Positions 7,819 through 15,202 of a stretch of 35,049 nt of DNA are shown in pieces. The stretch is taken from contig CAYQTL010000049.1 of NCBI GenBank assembly GCA_964420405.1, positions 1 through 35,049 on the forward strand. The letters are read 5' to 3'. Source of the DNA: CAYQTL01 sp964420405. Its GTDB lineage: Bacteria > Acidobacteriota > Thermoanaerobaculia > Thermoanaerobaculales > Sulfomarinibacteraceae. The position numbers were made by a program, and so were the translations under genes. Positions within the stretch are counted from its first letter, which is position 1, and each line of letters starts with the position of its first letter. The notes beneath the pieces were generated by a model. That model made no database searches. It worked only from the letters and a program-made list of their open reading frames with translations, and was not told the DNA's origin.

Positions 7819-8004
7819 ATGGCCAATCCCAAGCGACGGATTTCCCGGACGCGCCGCGACAAGCGGCGGTCTCACCACGCCCTGGTGCCCCCCGGCTGGA
7901 GCCTGTGTACCTCGTGCTTCGAGCCCAAGCCGCCGCACCATGTGTGCCCGCACTGCGGCAGCTACAAGGGCCGCGACGTCGTGCAGGTCGAGGCCCTCGA
8001 CTGA
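7819..8004 (+). CDS. rpmF: 50S ribosomal protein L32
   Basis: A 61-residue protein with the L32 signature: N-terminal MANPKRRISRTRRDKRRSHH, and a zinc-ribbon pair CTSC and CPHC with GSYKGRDVV after it. The four cysteines mark the zinc-binding form of L32 rather than the cysteine-less paralogue. The start has a GGAG site 8 bp upstream. It lies between yceD and plsX, the classic order linking ribosome assembly with phospholipid/fatty acid synthesis. Confidence 0.98.
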   Translation: MANPKRRISRTRRDKRRSHHALVPPGWSLCTSCFEPKPPHHVCPHCGSYKGRDVVQVEALD

Positions 8005-8069
8005 GCCGACGGTGACGGGCCGGCACCGGTGAGCCCGGGCTGAGACTCGGAATCGTCACCCGTCGTGTG

Positions 8070-9101
8070 ATGGGACACGGGGACTGTATCGCCCTGGACG
8101 CCATGGGGGGCGACGGCGCTCCAGGCGTCGCCGTCGAGGCGGCGGTGGAGGCGGTCCGCGAGGACGGCATCCCGGTGTGCCTGGTCGGCCCGGTCGCCCA
8201 GCTGCGCCGCCGGCTGGGGCGATACCGTCCGCTGCCGTCCGACCTCGAGCTGGTGGACGCCCCCGAGGTGGTGGCGATGGACGAGCCGCCGGTGGCGGTG
8301 CTGCGGTCCAAGCGCCGCTCGACCCTGTCGGTGGCCGCCCAGCTGGTCCGCGACGGACGGGCGACGGCGATGGTCACGGCGGGCAACACCGGTGCGGCGT
8401 GGGTCGCGGCCAAGTCCATCCTCGGGATGATCGACGGCGTCGACCGTCCGGCGCTGGCCGCGATCCTGCCGAAGGTCGACGGTCACACCCTGGTGCTCGA
8501 CGTTGGCGCCAACGTCGAGTGCAAGCCGGACCAGCTGGTCCAGTTCGCCGTGATGGGATCGCTCTACGCCGCGGCGGTGCTCGGCGTGGCGGACCCGCGG
8601 GTGGGGCTGATGTCGGTCGGCGAGGAGGAGGTCAAGGGCGGCCCACGGGTCCGCGAGCAGTACCGCGTCCTGAAGGCGGCGGGCGTCAACTTCGTCGGCA
8701 CGGTCGAGGGACGGGACGTGTTCGTGGGCGACGTCGACGTGGTGGTGTGCGACGGGTTCACCGGCAACGTGATCCTGAAGGTGGCCGAGGGCCTCGGAGA
8801 GATGGTGATCGGGATGCTGCTGGAGGAAGCGCGGCGGTCCCCGGTGTACGGCGCCGGCCTGCTGATGGCCAAGGGGGCGTTCCGCAGCCTGCGCCGCAAG
8901 GTCGACTACTCGGAGTACGGCGGCGCACCGCTGCTGGGTGTCGACGGCGCCTGCCTGATCGCCCATGGCCGCTCGTCGGTCAAGGCGCTGCGCAACGCGG
9001 TGCGCTTCGGCCGCTCCTACGCGGCCAGCGGCGCGATCGGGATGATCGGCGACACGATTCTGGAAGTTCTGGACATACCAGGTGAGAGGGGGACCTCCTG
9101 A
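8070..9101 (+). CDS. plsX: Phosphate acyltransferase PlsX
   Basis: About 343 residues. PlsX makes acyl-phosphate from acyl-ACP for phosphatidic acid synthesis at the membrane surface. Motifs: ALDAMGGDGAPG at the N-terminus, MVTAGNTGAAW, LDVGANVECKP, GLMSVGEEEVKG, and the GFTGN block near the middle, followed by EYGGAPLLGVDG and the HG.S motif at the C-terminal end. Length fits the family. ATG at 8070 is preceded directly by an in-frame GTG at 8067, so either could be used; no strong ribosome-binding site is visible. Next gene fabH starts 2 bp after the stop. Confidence 0.96.
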   Translation: MGHGDCIALDAMGGDGAPGVAVEAAVEAVREDGIPVCLVGPVAQLRRRLGRYRPLPSDLELVDAPEVVAMDEPPVAVLRSKRRSTLSVAAQLVRDGRATAMVTAGNTGAAWVAAKSILGMIDGVDRPALAAILPKVDGHTLVLDVGANVECKPDQLVQFAVMGSLYAAAVLGVADPRVGLMSVGEEEVKGGPRVREQYRVLKAAGVNFVGTVEGRDVFVGDVDVVVCDGFTGNVILKVAEGLGEMVIGMLLEEARRSPVYGAGLLMAKGAFRSLRRKVDYSEYGGAPLLGVDGACLIAHGRSSVKALRNAVRFGRSYAASGAIGMIGDTILEVLDIPGERGTS

Positions 9102-9103
9102 CG

Positions 9104-10102
9104 ATGCACGGCCAGGGCCTACGTTCGGCGAGGATCGCCGGTCTGGGCGCCGACCTCCCCGAGAGGGTGGTGACCAACCGCGACCTCGAGAAGCTGGTGG
9201 ACACCTCCGACGAGTGGATCCGGACCCGGACCGGCATCAGTGAGCGCAGGATGGTGGCCGACGGCGAGGCGCTGGTGGACCTCGTCGAGCGGGCCGGCCG
9301 GGCCGCCATGACCGACGCCGGCGTCGAGCCGGAGGAGGTCGACCTGCTGATCGTGGCGACCGCCACGGTCGAGCAGCCGATCCCGGCCTCGGCGGCCATC
9401 GCGCAGCCGCGGCTGGGCGTCACGAACGCCGCCTGCTTCGACCTGTCGGCCGCATGCTCGGGCTTCACCTACAGCGTCAACGTGGCGCGGCAGTTCATCG
9501 CCACCGGCGCTGCCGACACGGTGCTGGTGGTCGGCGCCGAGTGCCTCACCCGGTACCTCGACTGGACCGACCGCACGACCTGCGTCCTGTTCGGCGACGG
9601 CGCCGGGGCGGCGGTGCTGCGCCCCGCGCCACCCGGCGAGGGAATCCTGCACGCCCGCTGGCGGTGCGACGGCTCGATGGCCGACATCATCGCGATGCCG
9701 GGCGGTGGCTCCCGCGTTCCGCCCCACAGCGTCGAGTCGATCGAGCAGCGGCTCCCGTTCATCAAGATGCGGGGCAACGAGACCTTCAAGGTGGCCGTTC
9801 GTGCGATGACCGAGCTCAGCCAGCAGGTGCTCGACGACGTTGGAGTCTCGACCGACGAGCTCGACCTGTTCATCCCGCACCAGGCCAACCAGCGGATCAT
9901 CCAGGCGGTCGGGCACCGGCTCGCCCTGGCCGACGAGCAGGTGTTCTCCAACGTCCACCGGGTCGGCAACACCTCGGCGGCGTCGATCCCGCTCGCGATG
10001 GTCGACGCCCGCGAGCAGGGTCGGCTGCGGCGCGGCGACCTGGTGCTGGCGACCGCGTTCGGTGGCGGACTGACCTGGGCTTCGACGCTGTTCCGGTTCT
10101 GA
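9104..10102 (+). CDS. fabH: 3-oxoacyl-ACP synthase III (FabH)
   Basis: A 332-residue ketoacyl-ACP synthase III, condensing an acyl-CoA primer with malonyl-ACP to begin fatty acid elongation. The catalytic triad is complete: Cys118 in SAACSGF, His259 in PHQAN and Asn289 in VGNTSAAS. Other marks are DEWIRTRTGISERR near the N-terminus (CoA-binding Trp/Arg region) and the C-terminal AFGGGLTWAS. Primer preference (acetyl or branched) cannot be read reliably. It sits 2 bp after plsX and 10 bp before fabD, in one operon. Confidence 0.97.
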   Translation: MHGQGLRSARIAGLGADLPERVVTNRDLEKLVDTSDEWIRTRTGISERRMVADGEALVDLVERAGRAAMTDAGVEPEEVDLLIVATATVEQPIPASAAIAQPRLGVTNAACFDLSAACSGFTYSVNVARQFIATGAADTVLVVGAECLTRYLDWTDRTTCVLFGDGAGAAVLRPAPPGEGILHARWRCDGSMADIIAMPGGGSRVPPHSVESIEQRLPFIKMRGNETFKVAVRAMTELSQQVLDDVGVSTDELDLFIPHQANQRIIQAVGHRLALADEQVFSNVHRVGNTSAASIPLAMVDAREQGRLRRGDLVLATAFGGGLTWASTLFRF

Positions 10103-10112
10103 GGAGGCGAGG

Positions 10113-11063
10113 ATGGCGCGAATCGCGGCGGTGTTCCCGGGCCAGGGCAGTCAGGCGGTCGGAATGGGTCTCGACCTGGCGCGGCGCTGGCCGGCGGCGG
10201 CCGAGGTGTTCGCGGCGGCGGACCGGGCCCTCGGGCACTGCCTCTCAGAGACCTGCTTCTCGGGCCCCGAGGAGGCCCTGCGTCTCACCGAGACCACCCA
10301 GCCGGCGCTGCTCACCCACTCGACGGCCGCGTGGCGGGTGCTGGAGGCCGCCGGGTTGCGGGTGGATGCGGTCGCCGGCCACAGCCTCGGCGAGTACTCG
10401 GCGATCGTCGCGGCGGGCGGGCTCGGGCTGGAGGACGCGGTGCGGACGGTCCGCCTCCGGGGCCGGCTGATGCAGCAGGCGGTCCCCGTCGGCGAGGGAG
10501 CCATGGCGGCGATCCTCGGCCTTGACGACGAGGCGGTGGCCGTCGCCTGCCGCGAGGAGAGCGCCGCCGGCGACGGGGTCGTGGTGGCCGCGAACTTCAA
10601 CTCCCCGGGCCAGGTGGTCATCGCCGGCTCGGCTGCGGCGGTCGGACGTGCCTGCGAGCGCCTCAAGGCGGCCGGCGCCCGGCGGGCGGTGGAGCTGCCG
10701 GTGTCGGCGCCGTTCCACTCGCCGCTGATGGCGCCGGCCCGGGAAGGGCTCGCGCCGGCGCTGGCGGCACTCGACATCGGCGACCTCGCGGTGCCGCTGT
10801 ACCGCAATGTGGACGCCCGGGCGGTGACCGCGTCGGGCGACGTGGTCGACGGCCTCGTGCGGCAGGTGGACGCGCCGGTGCGGTGGACCGAGACCGTCGA
10901 GCGGATGCTGGCCGACGGCGTCGACACCTTCGTCGAGGTGGGCGCCGGCAAGGTGTTGTCCGGCCTGGTGCGCCGGGTGGACCGGTCGGCGACCTGCCTC
11001 GACGCGGGAACCGTGGAGGGTATCGAGGCGACGGCGGCCGCGCTGGGTCTCGAGCTGGGGTGA
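10113..11063 (+). CDS. fabD: Malonyl-CoA:ACP transacylase (FabD)
   Basis: A 316-residue malonyl transferase that loads malonyl groups onto ACP. Motifs: N-terminal FPGQGSQ, the nucleophile Ser91 in AGHSLGEYSA, and the catalytic-dyad His202 in APFHSPLM, plus the C-terminal FVEVGAGKVLSGL. Length is normal (~310). The ATG at 10113 has a GAGGAGGCGAGG purine tract upstream and lies 10 bp after fabH. A 161-bp spacer follows, with a hexamer array before fabG. Confidence 0.97.
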   Translation: MARIAAVFPGQGSQAVGMGLDLARRWPAAAEVFAAADRALGHCLSETCFSGPEEALRLTETTQPALLTHSTAAWRVLEAAGLRVDAVAGHSLGEYSAIVAAGGLGLEDAVRTVRLRGRLMQQAVPVGEGAMAAILGLDDEAVAVACREESAAGDGVVVAANFNSPGQVVIAGSAAAVGRACERLKAAGARRAVELPVSAPFHSPLMAPAREGLAPALAALDIGDLAVPLYRNVDARAVTASGDVVDGLVRQVDAPVRWTETVERMLADGVDTFVEVGAGKVLSGLVRRVDRSATCLDAGTVEGIEATAAALGLELG

Positions 11064-11188
11064 GGAGGGGGCCGGCACCCCCCATGCAGGCCGCGAGCAC
11101 GTTCCACGGGGACGCGATCGCGGCAGGCGCCGACCGCGTCGTGAGCTCCCCGGCTGGAAACGTCCGGACAGACGCCGCGGCGGGCGTC

Positions 11189-11212
11189 GGGAACGGGAAC
11201 GAAATCGGGATC
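11189..11212 (+). repeat. GGGAAC/GGGATC-type hexamer array abutting the fabG ribosome-binding site
   Basis: Four phased hexamers: GGGAAC, GGGAAC, GAAATC, GGGATC. The third unit is mutated, so only three GGG runs remain and the strict quadruplex rule is not met. The GGAG that follows at once (11213-11216) is the best ribosome-binding site for fabG, 8 bp before its ATG. It is the same repeat type as at 7169 and 34805. Confidence 0.8.
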
Positions 11213-11224
11213 GGAGACAGGAAG

Positions 11225-11962
11225 ATGCAGGAGCTGGCAGGACAGGTGGCGCTGGTGACGGGGGCGGCCCGCGGGATCGGAGCGGCGATCGGACAGCGGC
11301 TGGCCGCCGGCGGGGCGACGGTGGTGTGCGCCGACGTCCTCGATGCGACCGGCGCGGTGTCCGCGATCACCCGGGCTGGCGGCACGGGCGAGGCCATCAT
11401 CCTCGACGTGACCGACGCCGACGCCGTGGCGGCCGCGATCCAGGACGTTCACGGTCGCCACGGGCGGCTGGACATCGTGGTCAACAACGCCGGCATCACG
11501 CGGGACCAGTTGCTGGTGCGGCTCAAGGCCGACGACTGGCGACGGGTGATGGAGATCAACCTCGACGGCGCGTTTCACGTCAGCCAGGCGGCGGCCAAGC
11601 TGATGATGCGCCAGCGCTCGGGCAGGATCGTCAACGTCGCTTCGGTGGTTGGTCTGATGGGCAACGCCGGCCAGTGCAACTACGCCGCCTCCAAGGCCGG
11701 CCTGGTCGGGTTCACCAAGAGCCTCGCCCGCGAGCTCGGCCCGCGCTCGGTGACGGTCAACGCGGTGGCGCCCGGCTACATCCAGACCGCCATGACCGAC
11801 GCCTTGAGCGACGAGCAGCGGGAGTCGCTGCTGCGCTCGGTGGCGATTCCGCGACTCGGCGCCCCCGAGGACGTGGCGGAAGCGGTGGCGTTTCTCGCCG
11901 GGCCCGGCGCCGGGTACATCACGGGCACGGTGCTCAACGTCTCCGGCGGCCTGTACATGTAG
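11225..11962 (+). CDS. fabG: 3-oxoacyl-ACP reductase (FabG)
   Basis: A 245-residue short-chain dehydrogenase that reduces 3-oxoacyl-ACP with NADPH. Visible: the nucleotide-binding TGAARGIG (residues 12-19), NNAG at 87-90, and the catalytic set Asn112, Ser140, Tyr153 and Lys157 (YAASK). The C-terminus ends TGTVLNVSGGLYM, typical of FabG. I chose the ATG at 11225, which matches the family N-terminus and has GGAG 8 bp upstream. An in-frame ATG at 11084 would add 47 residues encoded partly by the hexamer array and is unlikely. In many genomes acpP and fabF follow; here they do not. Confidence 0.96.
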   Translation: MQELAGQVALVTGAARGIGAAIGQRLAAGGATVVCADVLDATGAVSAITRAGGTGEAIILDVTDADAVAAAIQDVHGRHGRLDIVVNNAGITRDQLLVRLKADDWRRVMEINLDGAFHVSQAAAKLMMRQRSGRIVNVASVVGLMGNAGQCNYAASKAGLVGFTKSLARELGPRSVTVNAVAPGYIQTAMTDALSDEQRESLLRSVAIPRLGAPEDVAEAVAFLAGPGAGYITGTVLNVSGGLYM

Positions 11963-12010
11963 TGTGATCCGGCGGAGGGGCCCACGTCACGAGCGCCCGC
12001 GGTCGCGGTT

Positions 12011-12016
12011 TACACT
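12011..12016 (+). promoter_or_regulatory. Candidate -10 box upstream of the cvpA leader
   Basis: TACACT within GTTTACACT, in the 159-bp gap between fabG and cvpA. Transcription would start near 12023, just ahead of the GGAGGAG site at 12024-12030. No convincing -35 is visible. Confidence 0.4.
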
Positions 12017-12032
12017 GATGGCCGGAGGAGCG

Positions 12033-12125
12033 ATGCCGCGGACGACAGGGATCCGCCACGGACCCCCAGGCACGGGCGGGAGCGCTCGCCGGCTCCGGCC
12101 GTGGGCCGCGACCCAGGGGACATGA
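12033..12125 (+). CDS. Possible 30-residue leader peptide coupled to cvpA
   Basis: ATG at 12033 follows GGAGGAG (12024-12030). The frame runs 30 codons (beginning MPRTTGIRHG, arginine- and glycine-rich) and stops at 12123-12125. The stop overlaps the cvpA ATG as ATGA, the same coupling used elsewhere in this window. cvpA itself has only a weak ribosome-binding site, so translation of this small frame could feed ribosomes onto it. No known leader-peptide signature is visible, and a chance frame is quite possible. Confidence 0.3.
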   Translation: MPRTTGIRHGPPGTGGSARRLRPWAATQGT

Positions 12126-12631
12126 CCGCCCTCGACTGGATCGTGCTCCTGGTGTGGGTGGGGATCGCCCTCGGAGGCTTCTGGAAGGGTGCCGTACGGA
12201 TCGTGTTCGGCGTCGGCGGCCTCCTGATCGGACTGTGGTTGGCGGTGGCGCTCGGGCCGGAGGCGACGGGCTGGTTGCACGGCCTGGTCGGCGCCCCCTG
12301 GCTGGCGGCGACGCTCGGCTACGGCGGCCTCGTCGCGGCGTCGTTGGGGGTCTGCCTGCTCGCCGCTTGGGGCGTCGACCGGACGCTGTCGGCACTCCGC
12401 CTCGGCTGGCTCAACCGTCTCGCCGGAGCCGCGGTGGCGGGCGCGGCCGCCGCGCTGCTGCTGGCGCTGGCGCTGGCCGCGGCGGTTCGCGTGTCGCCGG
12501 TCTGCCGGGAGCTGAGCCAGCGGTCGGTGCTGGTGCCGCGCCTGCTGGGCGCCGTCGCCGACGATCAGCCGGCGGCCGCGGCGGTGACAGTGCCGTCAGG
12601 CTCCGACGACGCGCCCCCCACCGGCCGGTAG
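12122..12631 (+). CDS. cvpA: CvpA family membrane protein
   Basis: A 169-residue inner-membrane protein with four predicted hydrophobic segments at about residues 5-20, 25-43, 62-85 and 100-122. The start TALDWIVLLVWVGIALGGFWKGAV matches the CvpA pattern (D-hydrophobic stretch followed by G..KG). CvpA proteins are linked to colicin V production and envelope stress tolerance; the molecular function is unsettled. ATG at 12122 is preferred to an in-frame GTG at 12101. The C-terminus is short and polar. The gene overlaps the end of mqnE on the opposite strand by 67 bp. Confidence 0.82.
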   Translation: MTALDWIVLLVWVGIALGGFWKGAVRIVFGVGGLLIGLWLAVALGPEATGWLHGLVGAPWLAATLGYGGLVAASLGVCLLAAWGVDRTLSALRLGWLNRLAGAAVAGAAAALLLALALAAAVRVSPVCRELSQRSVLVPRLLGAVADDQPAAAAVTVPSGSDDAPPTGR

Positions 12632-13719
12632 AGGGTGTCCCGCAGCACCGGCTCGCGGTCGGCCTCGCGGATCAGGTGCTCGAGCCGCGCGCGGCTGATA
12701 CCGCGGCCGGCGGTGCCTCCGGCGGCGCTGGTGATCCGCTCGTCGACCACGGTGCCGTCGAGGTCGTCCGCCCCGAAGTGGAGCGCGACCTGGGCCACCT
12801 TCTCGCCGAGCATGATCCAGTACGCCTTGACATGCGGCACGTTGTCGAGCAGCAGCCGCGACAGGGCGACGGTCGTCAGGTCGAGGCGGCCGCCGGTGGG
12901 CGGCAGGTGGTCCAGCGCGGTGTTCTCGGGATGGAAGGCGAGCGGGATCATGCACTGGAAGCCGCCGGTCTCATCCTGCAGGTCGCGCAGCGCGAGCAGG
13001 TGGTCGACCCGCTCCTCGGCGCTCTCGACGTGGCCGTACAGCATCGTGCAGTTGGACCGCAGGCCGGCGCGGTGGACCTCGGCCGCCACCTCGAGCCAGC
13101 GCTCTCCGGAGGTCTTGTGGTCGCAGATCAGCCGCCGCACCCGGGGCGCGAAGATCTCGGCGCCGCCGCCCGGGCAGGAGCCCAGGCCCGCGGCCCGCAG
13201 CCTGGCGATCACCTCCGACACCTGGCACCGCTCGAGCCGCGCGAGGAAGTCGAGCTCGACCATGGTCATGGCCTTGAGGTGGATCCATGGGAAGCGGTCA
13301 TGCAGCGCCCGGAACAGCTCCTCGTAGTAGGAGACCCGCAGCTTCGGATGGAGTCCGCCGACGATGTGCAGCTCGCCCACCGACTCGTCCACGTCCCGGG
13401 CGGCCGCCTCCACCGCCTGCTCGACGGTCCAGGTCCAGCCCCGCTCACGGTCGCGCCACGGCACGTAGAACGCACACAGCGGACACGACGCGGCGCACAC
13501 GTTGGTCGGGTTGAGGTGGCGGTTGAGGTTGAAGTAGGTGCGCCGGCCGTGCAGGCGCTCGCGGACGAGGTTCGCGAGCCGGCCGATTCCGAGCAGGTCG
13601 TCGCTGCTGGCGACCGCGAGGCCGTCGGGTCGGTCCAGGCGGGTACCGGCGAGCACCTTCCCGGCCACCGGCCGGAGGGCGGGGTCGCGCAGCCGCAGGT
13701 CGTCGACCTTCAGACCCAT
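12565..13719 (-). CDS. mqnE: Aminofutalosine synthase MqnE (radical SAM)
   Basis: A 384-residue radical SAM enzyme of the futalosine menaquinone pathway, converting 3-(1-carboxyvinyl)oxybenzoate plus SAM to aminofutalosine. The iron-sulfur motif CxxxCxxC is at Cys75, Cys79 and Cys82, followed by AFY. Also present are GELHIVGGLHP, and the segment IFAPRVRRLICDHK..SERWLEV with TMLYGHVE, which separates MqnE from the related MqnC. The ATG at 13719 lies 6 bp after a TATGAT box, so the transcript may be leaderless. Its 3' end overlaps cvpA on the other strand. Menaquinone is thus made without the classic men route, an inference from this one gene. Confidence 0.93.
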   Translation of the reverse strand: MGLKVDDLRLRDPALRPVAGKVLAGTRLDRPDGLAVASSDDLLGIGRLANLVRERLHGRRTYFNLNRHLNPTNVCAASCPLCAFYVPWRDRERGWTWTVEQAVEAAARDVDESVGELHIVGGLHPKLRVSYYEELFRALHDRFPWIHLKAMTMVELDFLARLERCQVSEVIARLRAAGLGSCPGGGAEIFAPRVRRLICDHKTSGERWLEVAAEVHRAGLRSNCTMLYGHVESAEERVDHLLALRDLQDETGGFQCMIPLAFHPENTALDHLPPTGGRLDLTTVALSRLLLDNVPHVKAYWIMLGEKVAQVALHFGADDLDGTVVDERITSAAGGTAGRGISRARLEHLIREADREPVLRDTLYRPVGGASSEPDGTVTAAAAG

Positions 13720-13725
13720 GGGCCC

Positions 13726-13754
13726 ATCATAGTTGAGAATCTGTCTCCGGTAAA
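13726..13754 (-). promoter_or_regulatory. mqnE promoter, predicted leaderless
   Basis: On the minus strand TTTACC (13754-13749), 17-bp spacer, TATGAT (13731-13726), then GGGCCC and the mqnE ATG at 13719. Only 6 bp separate the -10 box from the start codon, so transcription is predicted to begin at or next to the A of ATG. Confidence 0.6.
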
Positions 13755-13771
13755 GGCGGGCCGCCGCGGCG

Positions 13772-14977
13772 TCACCGAAGCTGGAGGGACTCCAGGAAGT
13801 CGCGGTTCGTGGGGAACTCCCGGACCTTCTGCAGCAGCAGCTCCATCGCCGACTCCGGCTGGAGCGAGGACAGTGCGCGCCGCATGAGGTACAGCTTCTC
13901 CACCTGCTCCGGCGGGTACAGCTTCTCCTCCTTGCGGGTCCCGGACTGGGGGATGTTGATGCACGGGAAGATCCGCTTCTCGAACAGCTTGCGGTCGAGA
14001 ACGAGCTCCATGTTGCCGGTGCCCTTGAACTCCTGGAAGATCACCTCGTCCATCCGCGACCCGGTGTCGATCAGGCACGTCGCGACCACCGTCAGGCTGC
14101 CGCCGTCCTCGACGTTGCGTGCCGAGCCGAAGAAGCGCCTGGGCTTCTCCATGGTGCGCGCGTCGATGCCACCCGACAGGATCCGGCCGGATCCCTTCTG
14201 GGCGTTGTTGTAGGCGCGGGACATGCGCGTCAGCGAGTCCATGAAGACGACCACGTCCTCGCCCATCTCGACCAGCCGCCGGGCCCGCTCGAACACCATC
14301 TCCGAGACCCTGATATGGCTCTCGATGCTCTGGTCGGACGAGGATGCGAACACCTCGCCTCGGGCGATGCTGCGCCTCCAGTCCGTGACCTCTTCCGGCC
14401 GCTCGTCGACCAGCAGCACGAAGATGGTCGCGTCCGGATGGTTGACCGCGATCGCATGGGCCATCTGCTGCAGCAGGGTGGTCTTCCCCGCCTTGGGCGG
14501 CGACACGATCAGGCATCGCTGCCCCTTGCCGAGGGGCGCGATCAGCTCCGCGACCCGGGTCTCCACCAGCGACGGCTCCGTCTCGAGCTTGAACCGGTCG
14601 TCGGGGTCGATGCTGATCAGCTCCGCGAACGGCAGCGCCCTGCTGCGGTACTCCTCCGGCGGCAGCCCCTCGATGGCGGACAGCTCGATCACCCGCGGGC
14701 GGCTGCCGCCACGCGCCTTGCCCTCGACGAAGACGCCGCTCTCGAGGTGCATCGGCCGTACCAGCTCGGCTGGAACCAGCGGCGAGTCGTTGTCGGCGAC
14801 GAAGCTCGTGGCGGCGTCCACCAGCAGTGGCTGGCCGGACTCCCGCACCCAGAGGTAGCCCCGCACGTCCAACACCTTGCCGTCGCCGCCGGTGGGCCGG
14901 CGCCGCGACCGGCGACGCCGCCGGCGGCTCGAGCTCTTGCGATCCTGTGTCTGCTTCTGGTCGGTGTCTTCCGTCAT
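13772..14977 (-). CDS. rho: Transcription termination factor Rho with divergent N-terminus
   Basis: A 401-residue Rho helicase, which loads on untranslated RNA and terminates transcription. The ATPase core is complete: Walker A PPKAGKTT (160-167), VLLVDERPEEV, VVFMDSLTRMSRAYN, GSGRILSGG, EFKGTGNMELVLDR and RIFPCINIPQSGTR. The first 33 residues are an arginine-rich tail (RRRRRRSRRR), not the usual helical Rho_N domain, and the following RNA-binding fold lacks the typical GFGFLR motif. ATG at 14977 has GAGGA 7-8 bp upstream. An in-frame extension to 15190 has no site and no homology. A 225-bp leader region precedes it, free of recognised genes. Confidence 0.93.
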   Translation of the reverse strand: MTEDTDQKQTQDRKSSSRRRRRRSRRRPTGGDGKVLDVRGYLWVRESGQPLLVDAATSFVADNDSPLVPAELVRPMHLESGVFVEGKARGGSRPRVIELSAIEGLPPEEYRSRALPFAELISIDPDDRFKLETEPSLVETRVAELIAPLGKGQRCLIVSPPKAGKTTLLQQMAHAIAVNHPDATIFVLLVDERPEEVTDWRRSIARGEVFASSSDQSIESHIRVSEMVFERARRLVEMGEDVVVFMDSLTRMSRAYNNAQKGSGRILSGGIDARTMEKPRRFFGSARNVEDGGSLTVVATCLIDTGSRMDEVIFQEFKGTGNMELVLDRKLFEKRIFPCINIPQSGTRKEEKLYPPEQVEKLYLMRRALSSLQPESAMELLLQKVREFPTNRDFLESLQLR

Positions 14978-15202
14978 CCCGTGTCCTCGTATGTGCAGAG
15001 GTGGCACGATGCCGTCCGGCCGCCTCGATGCAGCGGTGAGCGCCGCCGCGCAACCGTACCTCTCGGCGAGGGGACGCACCGCTTCCTGCGGCGACGTCGG
15101 CGCGGGGCGATCCCCGAAACGCGCGCCGCGAGACTCGCGCGGCTCCGGGGTGACCGGCGCCAGCTTACGTTGTTCTGGCGTCTCGCGCAACTCCCACGCG
15201 TC
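14978..15202 (-). other. rho upstream region (no gene seen)
   Basis: The 225 bp between coaBC and rho contain no convincing gene although the rho frame stays open. Around 15120-15140 there is a CGCGAG-A-CTCGCG palindrome that could form a hairpin in the leader. rho leaders are often sites of autoregulation in other bacteria; nothing here proves it. Confidence 0.4.

Noticed and set aside
11084..11224. 47-residue N-terminal extension of FabG starting at ATG 11084
   Set aside because: FabG proteins begin right before the nucleotide-binding motif; the extension is encoded by the hexamer array and spacer sequence.
14978..15190. In-frame 71-residue N-terminal extension of Rho
   Set aside because: It has no ribosome-binding site at the upstream start and no resemblance to the Rho_N domain, whereas ATG 14977 has GAGGA at good spacing.
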